From the NCBI GenBank assembly GCA_900767675.1, contig CAAFZX010000025.1, forward strand, positions 1-46,934: DNA of 46,934 nucleotides, given 5' to 3'. A program made the position numbers and the translations under genes. This document shows positions 24,283 through 32,539 of the stretch, in pieces (the stretch's first letter is position 1; each line of letters starts with the position of its first letter). Below the pieces are notes generated by a model that was not told the origin of the DNA, searched no databases, and was given only the letters and a program-made list of their open reading frames with translations. The stretch comes from an uncultured Collinsella sp. GTDB lineage: Bacteria; Actinomycetota; Coriobacteriia; Coriobacteriales; Coriobacteriaceae.

Positions 24283-24894
24283 ATGAACCACGCTAAATAC
24301 GTTATTCCGATGTCCGATTCGTCGGTCAGCATTAAGCCCGAGGATATTCAGCCCACGGTGCTACCCGATGCATTCATTCAGTCCGATATCGTGCGTAAAC
24401 TCAATACGTTGAGTCTGCCGCGCTATAACCAGTTGCCCAATGTGACGCTCTACCGCGACCAGGTCATTGAGTATGTTGCGCTGTGGATGGAGCCGCTGTC
24501 CATTTGCGTTGAGCACCCTGTCATTACGCCATCGATGATCAATAACTACGTGAAGGTCGGCCTGGTGCCTGCTCCGGTCAAAAAGCAATATGGCCGCGAG
24601 CAGATTGCCCGCCTGATCGCTATCTGCCTCTTTAAGCAGGTGTTACCTATTGCTGCGGTGCAGGCACTCTTTAACATTCAGCGTTTGAGCTACGATGCCC
24701 CGACGGCCTTCGATTATGTGGTCGATCAGCTCGAGGCATCGATTCGTTCGGCGTTTTCCGTCGAGCAGACGCCGGTTCCCGATACGGCGCATCAGGTAAC
24801 GCGTGAGTCGCTGCTTGTGCGCAGTGCGGTTTCATCCTTCGTTTCGAAGGCGTACCTGATGAGCTATCTAAAGTTTAATGGGTTTAATAGCTAG
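24283..24894 (+). CDS. DUF1836 family putative transcriptional regulator
   Basis: 203 residues of the DUF1836 (YkrK-like) family. Recognisable are VTLYRDQVIEYVALWMEPL, ITPSMINNYVKVGLVPAPVKKQYGREQIARLIAICLFKQVLPI, which reads as a MerR-like winged helix, and a C-terminal helical part. Target genes of the family are mostly unknown. GGAGG (24272-24276) fixes the ATG at 24283; the frame upstream to 24214 lies partly in the trxB terminator. It is convergent with degV across a bidirectional terminator, and the two share a 12-bp upstream element. Confidence 0.8.
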   Translation: MNHAKYVIPMSDSSVSIKPEDIQPTVLPDAFIQSDIVRKLNTLSLPRYNQLPNVTLYRDQVIEYVALWMEPLSICVEHPVITPSMINNYVKVGLVPAPVKKQYGREQIARLIAICLFKQVLPIAAVQALFNIQRLSYDAPTAFDYVVDQLEASIRSAFSVEQTPVPDTAHQVTRESLLVRSAVSSFVSKAYLMSYLKFNGFNS

Positions 24895-24906
24895 CCGACG
24901 TATAAA

Positions 24907-24954
24907 ACGGGCGGGACAAAGGGTCATCTGTCACTTTGTCCCGCCCGTATTTTT
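24907..24954. terminator. Bidirectional terminator between DUF1836 gene and degV
   Basis: Perfect 15-bp stem (24907-24921 with 24934-24948) followed on the plus strand by ATTTTTG and on the minus strand by TTTTATA. It sits between convergent gene ends. Confidence 0.88.
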
Positions 24955-24967
24955 GCTTGGTTGGACG

Positions 24968-25834
24968 TTATTGGCCCGAAGCCACGCCCATGCCGTAGCC
25001 GATAATGAGCCCATGCATTTCGGCATAGTATGAATCTAGCCCGTTACAGGGCATGATGATAGTCTTGGAGCCTGGCCAGCGCTCCACAATTCGGCTGGCA
25101 AGTGCTTGGGCGCCTGCCTCATTCTCGACATGGTCGATAACGACCTCACCGCCGGTAAATCCTTCGGCCTCCATGGTATCGACAATCTTGCCAAGCATCT
25201 TCTTTTCGCCGCGCGTGTGCCCAACGAGTTCAATTTTGCCCGCTTCGCTCGCTGTGCCCAAAATGCGGATATTGAGCTTGTTGGCAATGACGCCGGCTGC
25301 CTTAGGAATGCGTCCGGCCTTCGCAAGGTTTTCGTAATTACACAGGCTAAAGAGGATCTTGCTGTTCTGCTCCAAGCTATCAAAGTAAGCGCAGGCGTCC
25401 TCAAAGGAAACATCCGGGTTACACGCAAGATATCGATCAAACAGTAAGAAGATCAGGTCCATCTTGCCGCCCGCTGCCCGCGAATTGACCAGGTGAATCT
25501 GGCGGTTGGGCTCCTCGGCAAGTACCATATCGCGTGCCGTAGCAGCAGCATTGTAGCTTCCCGAGACGCCCTCCGAGATGGGCATGCAGATCGTCTTGTC
25601 GGCAAGCCTAAAGAGTTCAGCCCACTCCCCTACGCTTGGACAGGCGCTCGAAGAAGCGCTCGACTCCGCCTGCACGGCGCAATTGAGCTCGTGAACATCG
25701 AGCGAGAGGTCGTCAACGAATTCACGCTCCCCCACTCGGATCTTAAGGGGTGCAAATGCAAAGGTGGTATGAGGTGCGGTTGGTTGCCAATCGCGAAGAT
25801 TGCAGCTCGAATCGGAGATAAGTGCCCAGCTCAT
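24968..25834 (-). CDS. DegV family fatty-acid-binding protein
   Basis: 288 residues, the usual DegV length. It starts WALISDSSCNL and has MPISEGVSGSYNAAATA, LVNSRAAGGKMDLI, NYENLAKAGRIPKAAGVIANKLNI and VVIDHVENEAGAQALA. DegV proteins bind a fatty acid and, in Firmicutes, hand it to fatty acid kinase FakA for entry into phospholipids. No fakA is visible here. AAAGGA precedes the ATG. Two palindromes and a TATAAT box lie upstream, suggesting regulated expression. Confidence 0.9.
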   Translation of the reverse strand: MSWALISDSSCNLRDWQPTAPHTTFAFAPLKIRVGEREFVDDLSLDVHELNCAVQAESSASSSACPSVGEWAELFRLADKTICMPISEGVSGSYNAAATARDMVLAEEPNRQIHLVNSRAAGGKMDLIFLLFDRYLACNPDVSFEDACAYFDSLEQNSKILFSLCNYENLAKAGRIPKAAGVIANKLNIRILGTASEAGKIELVGHTRGEKKMLGKIVDTMEAEGFTGGEVVIDHVENEAGAQALASRIVERWPGSKTIIMPCNGLDSYYAEMHGLIIGYGMGVASGQ

Positions 25835-25848
25835 TGAGGGTCCTTTCT

Positions 25849-25869
25849 AATTGTTCCCCAACAATTATA
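25849..25869 (-). promoter_or_regulatory. degV promoter -10 and small palindrome
   Basis: TATAAT on the minus strand (25864-25869) overlaps a 7-bp inverted repeat AATTGTT-CCCC-AACAATT (25849-25866). No good -35 is seen, so activation from the long palindrome upstream is possible. Confidence 0.55.
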
Positions 25870-25883
25870 GCCATCTTTTTGAT

Positions 25884-25932
25884 TGATCAGTACGGCTATC
25901 TAGTTTTGAATACTAGATAGCCGTACTGATCA
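25884..25932. repeat. 21-bp perfect inverted repeat upstream of degV
   Basis: 25884-25904 and 25912-25932 are perfectly complementary over 21 bp with a 7-nt A/T-rich centre. No T run follows on either strand, so it is not a plain terminator; it overlaps where the degV -35 should be. It contains the 12-mer shared with the DUF1836 promoter. Confidence 0.75.
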
Positions 25933-25948
25933 TATGCCAAACGGTAAG

Positions 25949-25988
25949 GGAAAAAGAATGGGCCTCGTGACTCAAGATCGCGAGGCCC
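25949..25988 (-). terminator. Terminator of the NlpC/P60 operon
   Basis: 8-bp stem GGGCCTCG (25960-25967) and CGAGGCCC (25981-25988); on the minus strand it is followed by ATTCTTTTTCCC. Confidence 0.82.
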
Positions 25989-26012
25989 ACGTTCGTTCGC
26001 TGCAGTAATAAA

Positions 26013-27140
26013 TTAGTAGCGCACGAAAATGTAATTGTTGTTCATGCCAGCAGCGACGGAGCTGATGATGACGCCCGTTTTGTAGTCGGAAGCATGGATC
26101 ATCTGACCATTACCGATATAGATGCCTGTATGGTAGGAGTTAACCACAACATCGCCGGGTTGCGGATCGGACACGCGGGTCCAACCCATGAAGGTGCCGG
26201 TGGTGCCCAGGCGGCAGTAGCGGCCCGTGAGGCAATAGCTTACAAAACCGGAGCAGTCAAAGCTGTTCGGTCCAATGCCGCCCCAGGAATAAGCGTATCC
26301 GAGCTTGCTGTAGGCGCGCGAAACAACGGTACCGCCGTCAACGGACTGGCTCGGTGCGGAAGGCGTCGGAGTCGGAGCGGGCGTCACGGGCTGCGGCGTG
26401 GGGGCAGGAGCGGGCGCGGGCGCGGGCGCGGGCGTGTTGCCGCCGCCGTTGTTGGTCGTACCGCCACCATTGTTGGTGTTCTCGGTCGTACCGGCAGTGT
26501 CGTTGCTCACCGTGGCCTTTTCGGCGGTGCTGGCATTGATGCCAGCCTGAAGCGCGGCGTTGGCCTCGGCCTCGGCAGCAAGCTCGGCCTGCAGCTGTGA
26601 ATCCAGGGAGTTCACGACACTCTGGGCCTCAGCCTGCTGGGCATTGAGCTCGTCGACCTTCTTCTGCGTCGCGGCGACGTTCTTCTCCTGCTCGGTCTGC
26701 TTATCGGTGAGCTGCTGCTTAAGGTCCTTGACCTCCTGAATGGTCTGGGCCTGCTTGTCGGAAACCTTGCCGTAGTAGAACAGACGGTTGAGCATGTCGC
26801 CCAGATCGTCGACGCCCGTCAGAACCTGAAGGAGACTCAGACCGCCGGTCTTGTACTCACCGGCAACGTAGCTAGAAAGCTTTGCCTGGCCCTCGGCAAT
26901 CTCTTGCTGCTTTTGCGTGATCTCGCCTGCAGTCTGATCAAGCTCCTGCGTCTGTGCGGAGAGCTCTTCATGAATTTGCTGGGTTTGGGTGCCAATCTGC
27001 TCAAGCTTGGTACGAGCAGCAGCAAGGTCGGATGCGGTATCGGCGTAGGCCGGAGCCACGAGGCCCAGGCCCAAAACACAAGCGAGGGTTGCCGTAGCAG
27101 CGCAGCGTGCCATGTTTCTGTGCGTGTTTGCTGTGCGCAT
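26013..27140 (-). CDS. Secreted NlpC/P60 peptidoglycan hydrolase with coiled coil
   Basis: 375 residues. A signal peptide (about 1-33, ending AYADT) is followed by a long coiled coil (35-210, PcsB/RipA-like), a Gly/Asn stretch, a Pro-Ala-rich linker (about 240-265) and a C-terminal NlpC/P60 domain. Catalytic Cys296 (DCSGFVSY), His337 (HTGIYIG) and a later His (MIHASDY) are present. It should cut stem peptides of peptidoglycan during growth or daughter-cell separation, with the coiled coil holding it inactive until partnered. It is the last gene of the pgsA-like/FHA/MerR/apt run, 32 nt after apt, with AAAGGAAG before the ATG. Confidence 0.9.
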   Translation of the reverse strand: MRTANTHRNMARCAATATLACVLGLGLVAPAYADTASDLAAARTKLEQIGTQTQQIHEELSAQTQELDQTAGEITQKQQEIAEGQAKLSSYVAGEYKTGGLSLLQVLTGVDDLGDMLNRLFYYGKVSDKQAQTIQEVKDLKQQLTDKQTEQEKNVAATQKKVDELNAQQAEAQSVVNSLDSQLQAELAAEAEANAALQAGINASTAEKATVSNDTAGTTENTNNGGGTTNNGGGNTPAPAPAPAPAPTPQPVTPAPTPTPSAPSQSVDGGTVVSRAYSKLGYAYSWGGIGPNSFDCSGFVSYCLTGRYCRLGTTGTFMGWTRVSDPQPGDVVVNSYHTGIYIGNGQMIHASDYKTGVIISSVAAGMNNNYIFVRY

Positions 27141-27172
27141 GTAGCTTCCTTTCCGGTATCTAAGGGTAGCGG

Positions 27173-27703
27173 CTAGTCCACCGTTACCAGGCTAAAGAGC
27201 TCAACGTCCTCGTTAGAAGGCGTGAGCTTCTTGCGCGGGTTGAGAAACGCAAGCTCAAGGATACAACCGTAGCCCACAAGCTTTGCGCCCATATCTCGCA
27301 CCAGTTTACCTGTTGCCTCGACGGTTCCGCCCGTCGCGACCAAGTCGTCCAGAATCAACACGGTATCTTTAGAGCTGATGGCATCGGCGTGGATCTCGAT
27401 AGAATCCGTTCCATACTCGAGTTCGTAGCTCTCGCTTACCGTCTTACGCGGCAGTTTGCCCGGCTTACGTGCGGGAACAAAGCCGGCGCCCAGGGCGACG
27501 GCCACGGGTACGCCCACCATAAAACCGCGAGCCTCGGGGCCGACGACCTTGGTGATACCCATGCCAGCAAAATGCTCGGCCAGGGCATCCACCATGGCCT
27601 TCAGAGCCTCGGGATTGCCAAAGAGCGGCGTGATGTCCTTAAAGACGACTCCGGGCTCGGGATAGTCGGGGATATCGACAATATGAGATTCGAAGTCGTA
27701 CAT
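27173..27703 (-). CDS. apt: Adenine phosphoribosyltransferase
   Basis: 176 residues. It begins with the family start FESHIVDIPDYPEPGVVFKD and has VVGPEARGFMVGVPVA, AR-K-GKLPR and the PRPP-binding motif VLILDDLVATGGT. It salvages adenine to AMP in the cytoplasm. An ATG at 27718 is in frame, but AAAGG lies 8 nt before the ATG at 27703, which matches the usual start. It follows the MerR gene by 36 nt. Confidence 0.95.
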   Translation of the reverse strand: MYDFESHIVDIPDYPEPGVVFKDITPLFGNPEALKAMVDALAEHFAGMGITKVVGPEARGFMVGVPVAVALGAGFVPARKPGKLPRKTVSESYELEYGTDSIEIHADAISSKDTVLILDDLVATGGTVEATGKLVRDMGAKLVGYGCILELAFLNPRKKLTPSNEDVELFSLVTVD

Positions 27704-27739
27704 GGCGTGACCTTTCATGGATTGCCGGGTGAACGGCGG

Positions 27740-28624
27740 TTATTTGCCCGTGTTAGCAGACGAGCTATGCGAGGGGACGACGACCTTGGACGGCTGCACG
27801 AGCGACTCGTCATGCGCGGCAACCGCGGGGATGCTTGCCCCATCGCTTTTAGCCTTGGTGGATTCGGAACGCGCGATCTCCTCATCGAGAGCATCGATGT
27901 CAGCGTCCTCGACCACGGCGTTAAGCGACTCAAAGACACGGTTCTTAAGGAGCGCGGTGTGCACACCCTCGGTGAGGTCGTGCAGCTTCTTAAAAGCGCG
28001 CTCGAGCTTGGCGTCGCGCTCGTCATCGGAGGTATCCATACCGAGCATGCTCACAAGAACCTGCTCAAACATCGAAGACTCACGGTTTGCCGACGATACG
28101 TACTGACGCAGGTTGCGCGGCTCAATGTGGAAGCGCGACAGCTCCGAGCAGTAACGGATAATCGGGAAATCTCGGCCATCGACGAGTTCACGGTTCTGTG
28201 GACTCTTGATGATGCGGATAAGATCGTTCTCGGCAAGGGAGCGGATAAACGAGATCTCGACGCCGAGCATGTCGGGAATGGTCTCGATGGGATGCAGCTT
28301 TTGCTTGGTTTCTTTGGGCTCCGTCTTAAGCGGAACATCGGACAGAAGACCCACCTCGTAAGCCAGAGTGGAAAGGTCCGTTGCGTTTTCCAAGCGCTGC
28401 TTAATGACGTTAAGCGGCATGTAGCGGGTCTTCTGCAGGTGCAGGATGACCTCGAGACGGTCAACGTCTTCCTTGGAGTACTGGCGATACCCCTTAGGCG
28501 TACGATGAGGGGTGATGAGCCCCTCATCTTCTAGAAATCTAATTTTTGAGTTCGATAGATCGGGGTATGCGCCTCGAAGTAGATTGACGACCTGGCCGAT
28601 ACTCAGATAATTGCGTTCGGCCAT
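27740..28624 (-). CDS. MerR family regulator, FtsR-like
   Basis: 294 residues. The N-terminal MerR winged helix (about 6-75: LSIGQVVNLLRGAYPDLSNSKIRFLEDEGLI, then HRTPKGYRQYSKEDVDRL) is followed by a second helical part and a Ser/Ala-rich tail. The SKIRFLEDEGL and GYRQYS features and the position directly after an FHA gene match the actinobacterial Rv1828/FtsR type, which controls ftsZ in corynebacteria. No ligand cysteines typical of metal-sensing MerR are visible. It starts 3 nt after the FHA stop. Regulation of division genes here is inference from synteny. Confidence 0.8.
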   Translation of the reverse strand: MAERNYLSIGQVVNLLRGAYPDLSNSKIRFLEDEGLITPHRTPKGYRQYSKEDVDRLEVILHLQKTRYMPLNVIKQRLENATDLSTLAYEVGLLSDVPLKTEPKETKQKLHPIETIPDMLGVEISFIRSLAENDLIRIIKSPQNRELVDGRDFPIIRYCSELSRFHIEPRNLRQYVSSANRESSMFEQVLVSMLGMDTSDDERDAKLERAFKKLHDLTEGVHTALLKNRVFESLNAVVEDADIDALDEEIARSESTKAKSDGASIPAVAAHDESLVQPSKVVVPSHSSSANTGK

Positions 28625-28627
28625 TAC

Positions 28628-29062
28628 CTACTCACCGGTTTCGATGCGCTCCGGCGTGCTCTCGTGATAGATGAGCGTGAACGTACCGATCTGAACGGAA
28701 GAACCGTCGTGCAGAGGAGCACCGTTGACGATGGCGCCGTCAACCCAGGTGCCATTGAGCGAGCCAAGGTCCTCAATGCGGGCCCCCAGACCCTCACGAA
28801 TAATGCGCGCGTGGCTGCGCGAGACAGTCATGTCATTGAGGAAGATGCCGTTCGCGGGATCGCGGCCGATGGTGGTCACGTCGTCCTCGAGCTCGAAGGC
28901 AGCACCGGTCTGCGGGCCCTTGACGATGGACAGAACCGGAGCGGTGATGCGCACATTGGCCATAAGGTCGGGAACGGTGACATCGCTCGAAGGAACACGG
29001 AAAACGCAGGTAGCGTCCGCAGTCTTATCGTTCTGAGGCATATTGTTAACCTTGTTGTCCAT
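28628..29062 (-). CDS. FHA domain protein, GarA/OdhI-like
   Basis: 144 residues with a C-terminal FHA domain (about 45-135): TTIGRDPANGIFLNDMTVSRSHARI and LGSLNGTWVDG. The N-terminal tail has ATCVFRVP (17-24), aligning with the ETTSVFR phosphosite of GarA; Thr18 falls on the second threonine. In mycobacteria and corynebacteria GarA/OdhI switches off 2-oxoglutarate-using enzymes until phosphorylated by a Ser/Thr kinase. The order pgsA-like, FHA, MerR matches the pgsA2-garA-ftsR region of other actinobacteria. No kinase gene is in the window. Confidence 0.85.
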   Translation of the reverse strand: MDNKVNNMPQNDKTADATCVFRVPSSDVTVPDLMANVRITAPVLSIVKGPQTGAAFELEDDVTTIGRDPANGIFLNDMTVSRSHARIIREGLGARIEDLGSLNGTWVDGAIVNGAPLHDGSSVQIGTFTLIYHESTPERIETGE

Positions 29063-29127
29063 GACAACCCCTATCTAACGCGGCCACGCCGCAAAGAATG
29101 AACCGTACGTAATCATACCCCAATGAA

Positions 29128-29832
29128 TCAGTCTTCGATTTCGGGGTTGAGAAAGTCGGTGTCCTCGTCCTCGGGATGCGCAATGGCCTGTTTAATGGCC
29201 AACCCTCCCTTAATGGAATAGATGACAGCGGTGAGCATGGAGAAGATGACGCCGCCATACACAAAGAAGATGCCGAGGGGCACCGAGCTGCCGTTGAGGC
29301 CCGGGAATGCCGTGAACGTGGCGGGCAGCAGATGCCAGCCGTCCACGACGGGAAAGCCCAACAACATGAGCGAGAAGCCGGTCATGAGCAGTGCCGTGGC
29401 AATCTTTCCGGGAAAGACGACGTCGATGGGGCGACGGTGGTAATGGCGCACGATGAGCGTGCCGATACCCAGATAGATATCGCGACCGATGATGAGCACG
29501 CAGACCCAGATGGGAAGCTCGCCGCGGACCACCAGGCCCAGCACGCCGGTAAACAGCAGCGCGCGGTCGCAGATGGGATCCATAACCTTGCCGAGCCACG
29601 AGACCGTTTTGGTCATGCGGGCAATCTGACCGTCCATCCAGTCGGTGGAAGCCGCGATGGCATAGATGACAATGGCAACGACACGGTTGTTGTCCGTCAC
29701 GAACAGGTACAGGAAGACGAGCGTGAGGACCAGGCGCGTAAAGGTGATGAAATTGGAGATCGTAAAGATCTTATTCGACGGGTAATCGGAAGTGCCGATA
29801 AGCTCCTTTTTGATCTTCTTCTTGATGCCCAC
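29128..29832 (-). CDS. CDP-alcohol phosphatidyltransferase family protein
   Basis: 234-residue membrane protein with the motif STDWMDGQIAR followed by GKVMDPICDR (DG-AR-G-D-D type) and about six hydrophobic segments. It belongs with PgsA/phosphatidylinositol-phosphate synthase-like enzymes, which join CDP-diacylglycerol to an alcohol; the head group cannot be read from sequence. The start is GTG at 29832 with GGGGGAG 5 nt upstream; the open frame to 29958 gives a non-hydrophobic extension unlike the family. It heads the FHA-MerR-apt-NlpC operon. Confidence 0.82.
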   Translation of the reverse strand: MGIKKKIKKELIGTSDYPSNKIFTISNFITFTRLVLTLVFLYLFVTDNNRVVAIVIYAIAASTDWMDGQIARMTKTVSWLGKVMDPICDRALLFTGVLGLVVRGELPIWVCVLIIGRDIYLGIGTLIVRHYHRRPIDVVFPGKIATALLMTGFSLMLLGFPVVDGWHLLPATFTAFPGLNGSSVPLGIFFVYGGVIFSMLTAVIYSIKGGLAIKQAIAHPEDEDTDFLNPEIED

Positions 29833-29868
29833 AGGACTCCCCCGCTGGTAAACGACAAAACTTTCGAT

Positions 29869-29897
29869 ACTATACCCGTTCTGGCGATGTCTATCCA
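29869..29897 (-). promoter_or_regulatory. Promoter of the pgsA-like/FHA/MerR operon
   Basis: Minus strand TGGATA (29892-29897) and TATAGT (29869-29874) with 17 nt between, 37 nt before the GTG start. Confidence 0.6.
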
Positions 29898-29960
29898 GCG
29901 TAAGCATAGAGAGTCCAGACATATGGAGGATGCTACTGGGTTGTGCGGGATTCTGCATTT

Positions 29961-30017
29961 GTGTACATCAGCCTCCAAATATGACATTTTTCGGCTTCTT
30001 TGATGGCTGATGTACAC
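29961..30017. repeat. 13-bp inverted repeat with 31-nt centre
   Basis: GTGTACATCAGCC (29961-29973) and its exact complement (30005-30017) flank an A/T-rich centre. It lies between the divergent pgsA-like gene and the ABC transporter operon. GTTTTG follows on the plus strand, but no plus-strand gene ends here. The rest of 29898-30228 shows no gene; no convincing promoter for the ABC operon is seen. Confidence 0.6.
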
Positions 30018-30228
30018 GTTTTGATTCGGTGATTACATCGATCGGGAAAGTTGTTGCCTTAAGCAAATTAATCATGATGTGCGGGTCGAGAAGGGTTGGC
30101 GCCAAAAGAACCCAACGGCCGTTACGGCTTCGTTAGAAACGCGCCCCACCATGGATGGTGAACCCGAAAGATAAGGCGCGCGTGCACGGTGACTCGGCCC
30201 GCGCGCCCGGAAGAGAAAGGATAAACCC

Positions 30229-30957
30229 ATGGGTTACATGCTCGAGACGCGCGGGCTCACCAAGCGCTTCGGCCGCGGCGACCAGGCGCAGGACGCCGTG
30301 GCTGACGTGAGCCTTCATATCCGCGAGGGCGAGGTGTACGGGCTGCTCGGTCCCAACGGCGCCGGCAAGTCGACAACGCTCAAGATGATCTGCGGGATGC
30401 TGCGGCCGACGGCCGGGGAGATTCTCTTTGCCGGGCACGCCTGGCGCCGCGAGGACCTCTACGCAATCGGCAGCCTCATCGAGGAGGCGCCGCTCTACCC
30501 CAACCTCACCGCGCGCGAGAACCTGCGCGTGCGCACCACGCTGCTGGGCCTTCCCGAGAGCCGCGTAGATGAGGTGCTCGCCGCCGTGGACCTCGCGGAC
30601 ACCGGGAAGAAGCGCGCCGGGCGCTTCTCGATGGGCATGCGGCAGCGCCTGGGGCTCGCGCTGGCGCTGATCGCTCGGCCACGCCTGCTCGTGCTCGACG
30701 AGCCCACCAACGGCCTCGACCCCATCGGCATCGAGGAGCTGCGCGACCAGATCCGCGGCTTCGCGGCGGCGGGCACGACGGTGATCGTCTCGAGCCACAT
30801 CCTCTCCGAGGTGCAGCAGATGGCGGACACCATCGGCATCATCTACGGGGGTCGCCTCGCCTACGAGGATGCGCTTCGACCCGGGCAGGACCTCGAGGAA
30901 CTCTTCATGAGCGTCTGCCGGGAGGGGCGTCGAGCGCGCGGGGAGGTGGCGGCATGA
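30229..30957 (+). CDS. Lantibiotic-immunity type ABC transporter ATPase
   Basis: 242 residues. Walker A GPNGAGKST (about 43-51), signature RFSMGMRQRLGLALAL, Walker B LLVLDEPTNGLDPIGI and the H-loop SSHILSEV. The NGLDPIGIEELR and IGSLIEEAPLYPNLTARENL features are typical of the BcrA/SpaF/NukF-type bacteriocin protection ATPases. With the two permeases it should form a complex that expels lantibiotics from the membrane. AAAGGA precedes the ATG. The gene and its partners use strongly G/C-ending codons, clearly richer than the flanks. It overlaps the next gene by 4 nt (ATGA). Confidence 0.88.
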   Translation: MGYMLETRGLTKRFGRGDQAQDAVADVSLHIREGEVYGLLGPNGAGKSTTLKMICGMLRPTAGEILFAGHAWRREDLYAIGSLIEEAPLYPNLTARENLRVRTTLLGLPESRVDEVLAAVDLADTGKKRAGRFSMGMRQRLGLALALIARPRLLVLDEPTNGLDPIGIEELRDQIRGFAAAGTTVIVSSHILSEVQQMADTIGIIYGGRLAYEDALRPGQDLEELFMSVCREGRRARGEVAA

Positions 30958-31724
30958 CGGGCGAGAAAGGCGGCCTGCTCGCGGGTCTGCGCGCTGAGGC
31001 CCTGAAGTCGCGCCACGCGGCACCGGTTCGCCTGGCCGTGCTCATGGCGCTGCCGATGCCGCTGCTCGGCGCGATGCCCTACCGGGGCGTGCAGATCTTC
31101 AGCGCGTGGAACTACTGGTACGTGCTCTTCCTGCCCGTGGCTCTCTCGCTCGTGGTGGCGTGCGTCGCGCGGGCGGACGCGCGCACGCGGATGCGGGGGC
31201 TTCTGGGCCTGGGCTTCCCGCTCGGGCGCGCCTGGTGGGCCAAGGCGTTCTGGTGCCTCGCGCTCTGCACGCTCTCGAACCTCGTGGTCTTCGGCATCTA
31301 CCTCGCGGGATCGGCGCTCTCCTCGCAGGGCCTCACGGCCGCGGGCACGCTCACGATGCTCCTCTGCGCGCTCGTCAACACGGTGACCGCGGCGTGGATG
31401 ATCCCCGCAGGGCTCTTTCTCACGGCGCGGCTCGGCATGCTCGCGGGCATCTTCTGCCCGCTCGTCGCGCAGCTCGTGGGTGGGTTCGCCTGGTCGTTGG
31501 TGCCGCTGCCGCAGCTCTTTCCGCCGTCGGCGAGCATGGTCATCCCCACGAGCTTCATCCCCGTGCTGCCGAGCGGCGAGCCACTCGCGGCGGACATGGC
31601 GCTCGGCGGGGCGCTCGCGGCGGATGGCATGCTCACGCTGGCGGGCCTTGCGGTCTGCGCGCTCGCGTTCGCCGCGCTCACGGCGGCGGGCGCGGCCTGG
31701 TTCGCACGCTCCGAGGAGAGGTGA
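30954..31724 (+). CDS. Lantibiotic immunity ABC permease, MutE/EpiE-like
   Basis: 256 residues, about six membrane segments. It starts with a short cytoplasmic stretch LLAGLRAEALKSRHAAPVRLA and has FSAWNYWYVLFLPVAL, both typical of MutE/SpaE/NukE permease subunits. It is the first of two half-size permeases expected to pair as a heterodimer with the upstream ATPase. Starts and stops overlap on both sides (ATGA, TGATG), so the three subunits are co-translated. Specific lantibiotic unknown. Confidence 0.82.
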   Translation: MTGEKGGLLAGLRAEALKSRHAAPVRLAVLMALPMPLLGAMPYRGVQIFSAWNYWYVLFLPVALSLVVACVARADARTRMRGLLGLGFPLGRAWWAKAFWCLALCTLSNLVVFGIYLAGSALSSQGLTAAGTLTMLLCALVNTVTAAWMIPAGLFLTARLGMLAGIFCPLVAQLVGGFAWSLVPLPQLFPPSASMVIPTSFIPVLPSGEPLAADMALGGALAADGMLTLAGLAVCALAFAALTAAGAAWFARSEER

Positions 31725-32539
31725 TGGCCATGTCACGACTCTCCGACCCGACGCCGCGCATGACTCTCTCGCGGGCCCTGCTCTCCGAGGCCCTGCGCCT
31801 GGCGCGCTCCCCGCTCACGGCGGTGCACCTCGTCTGCGGCCTGGCAGCCGGTCTTGCCTGCGGCGAGTACTTCTCCGTAGCCCGATGGGACCCGGCGCTG
31901 GGCGCGGACGCCTACGTCCAGTTCCTCGGCGCCCTCATGCCGCTCATGTCCGCCATCGTCTGCGGGCTCGCCGTGGACGAGGAGCGCGCTGCCGGGCGCC
32001 TCGCCAACCTCACGGCGGTCCCCTCGCGCGGGCGCGCCGTCGCGGCGAAGCTGCTCGCCCTTGCGGCGCTCGGCGCCGCCGCGCTGGCCGTGGCGCTCGG
32101 CGTGTTCGGGGCCGTGCTCGCCGTCGCCGGGCGCCTGCCGCTCGGGCCTGCTCCGCTTGCGGCCGCCTGGGCGGGCATCGTGCTGGGCAGCCTGCCCCTC
32201 TACGCACTGGGGCTCGGGGTGGCCCTGCGCCTCGGCCGCAACGCCGCCATCGGCGCCGGCGCGGCGGGTGTGCTCCTCGCGTTCTTCTCGGTGGGCGGAC
32301 TTGCGCACGGCCTCATGACCGGCGAGCTCACCGGTGCCCTGGTGACGCCCCTGAGCTGGGTGCCGCTCGCCTGGCCCGCGCGCCTGGGGTCGCTCGGGGT
32401 GGAGGCCTTCATCGACGCCGCACGCGCGGCGGGCCCTCTCCTCACGACTGCGCTCGTTAGCCTCGTGCTCACCCTGGCAGCCGACGCCGTCCTTCTCGTG
32501 TGGTTCTGCCGCTTCGAGGACGGGAGTGTAGATGCGTAG
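31724..32539 (+). CDS. Lantibiotic immunity ABC permease, MutG-like
   Basis: 271 residues with about six hydrophobic segments. The opening LSRALLSEALRLARSPLTAVHLVCGLAAGL, SAIVCGLAVDEERAAGRLANL and TPLSWVPLAWPARLG fit the MutG/SpaG/NukG second permease. The frame is open to 31106, but that part is a shadow of the first permease; GAGGAGAGG precedes the ATG at 31724, which overlaps the previous stop. Its last 8 bases overlap a 40-codon reading frame. Confidence 0.82.
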   Translation: MAMSRLSDPTPRMTLSRALLSEALRLARSPLTAVHLVCGLAAGLACGEYFSVARWDPALGADAYVQFLGALMPLMSAIVCGLAVDEERAAGRLANLTAVPSRGRAVAAKLLALAALGAAALAVALGVFGAVLAVAGRLPLGPAPLAAAWAGIVLGSLPLYALGLGVALRLGRNAAIGAGAAGVLLAFFSVGGLAHGLMTGELTGALVTPLSWVPLAWPARLGSLGVEAFIDAARAAGPLLTTALVSLVLTLAADAVLLVWFCRFEDGSVDA

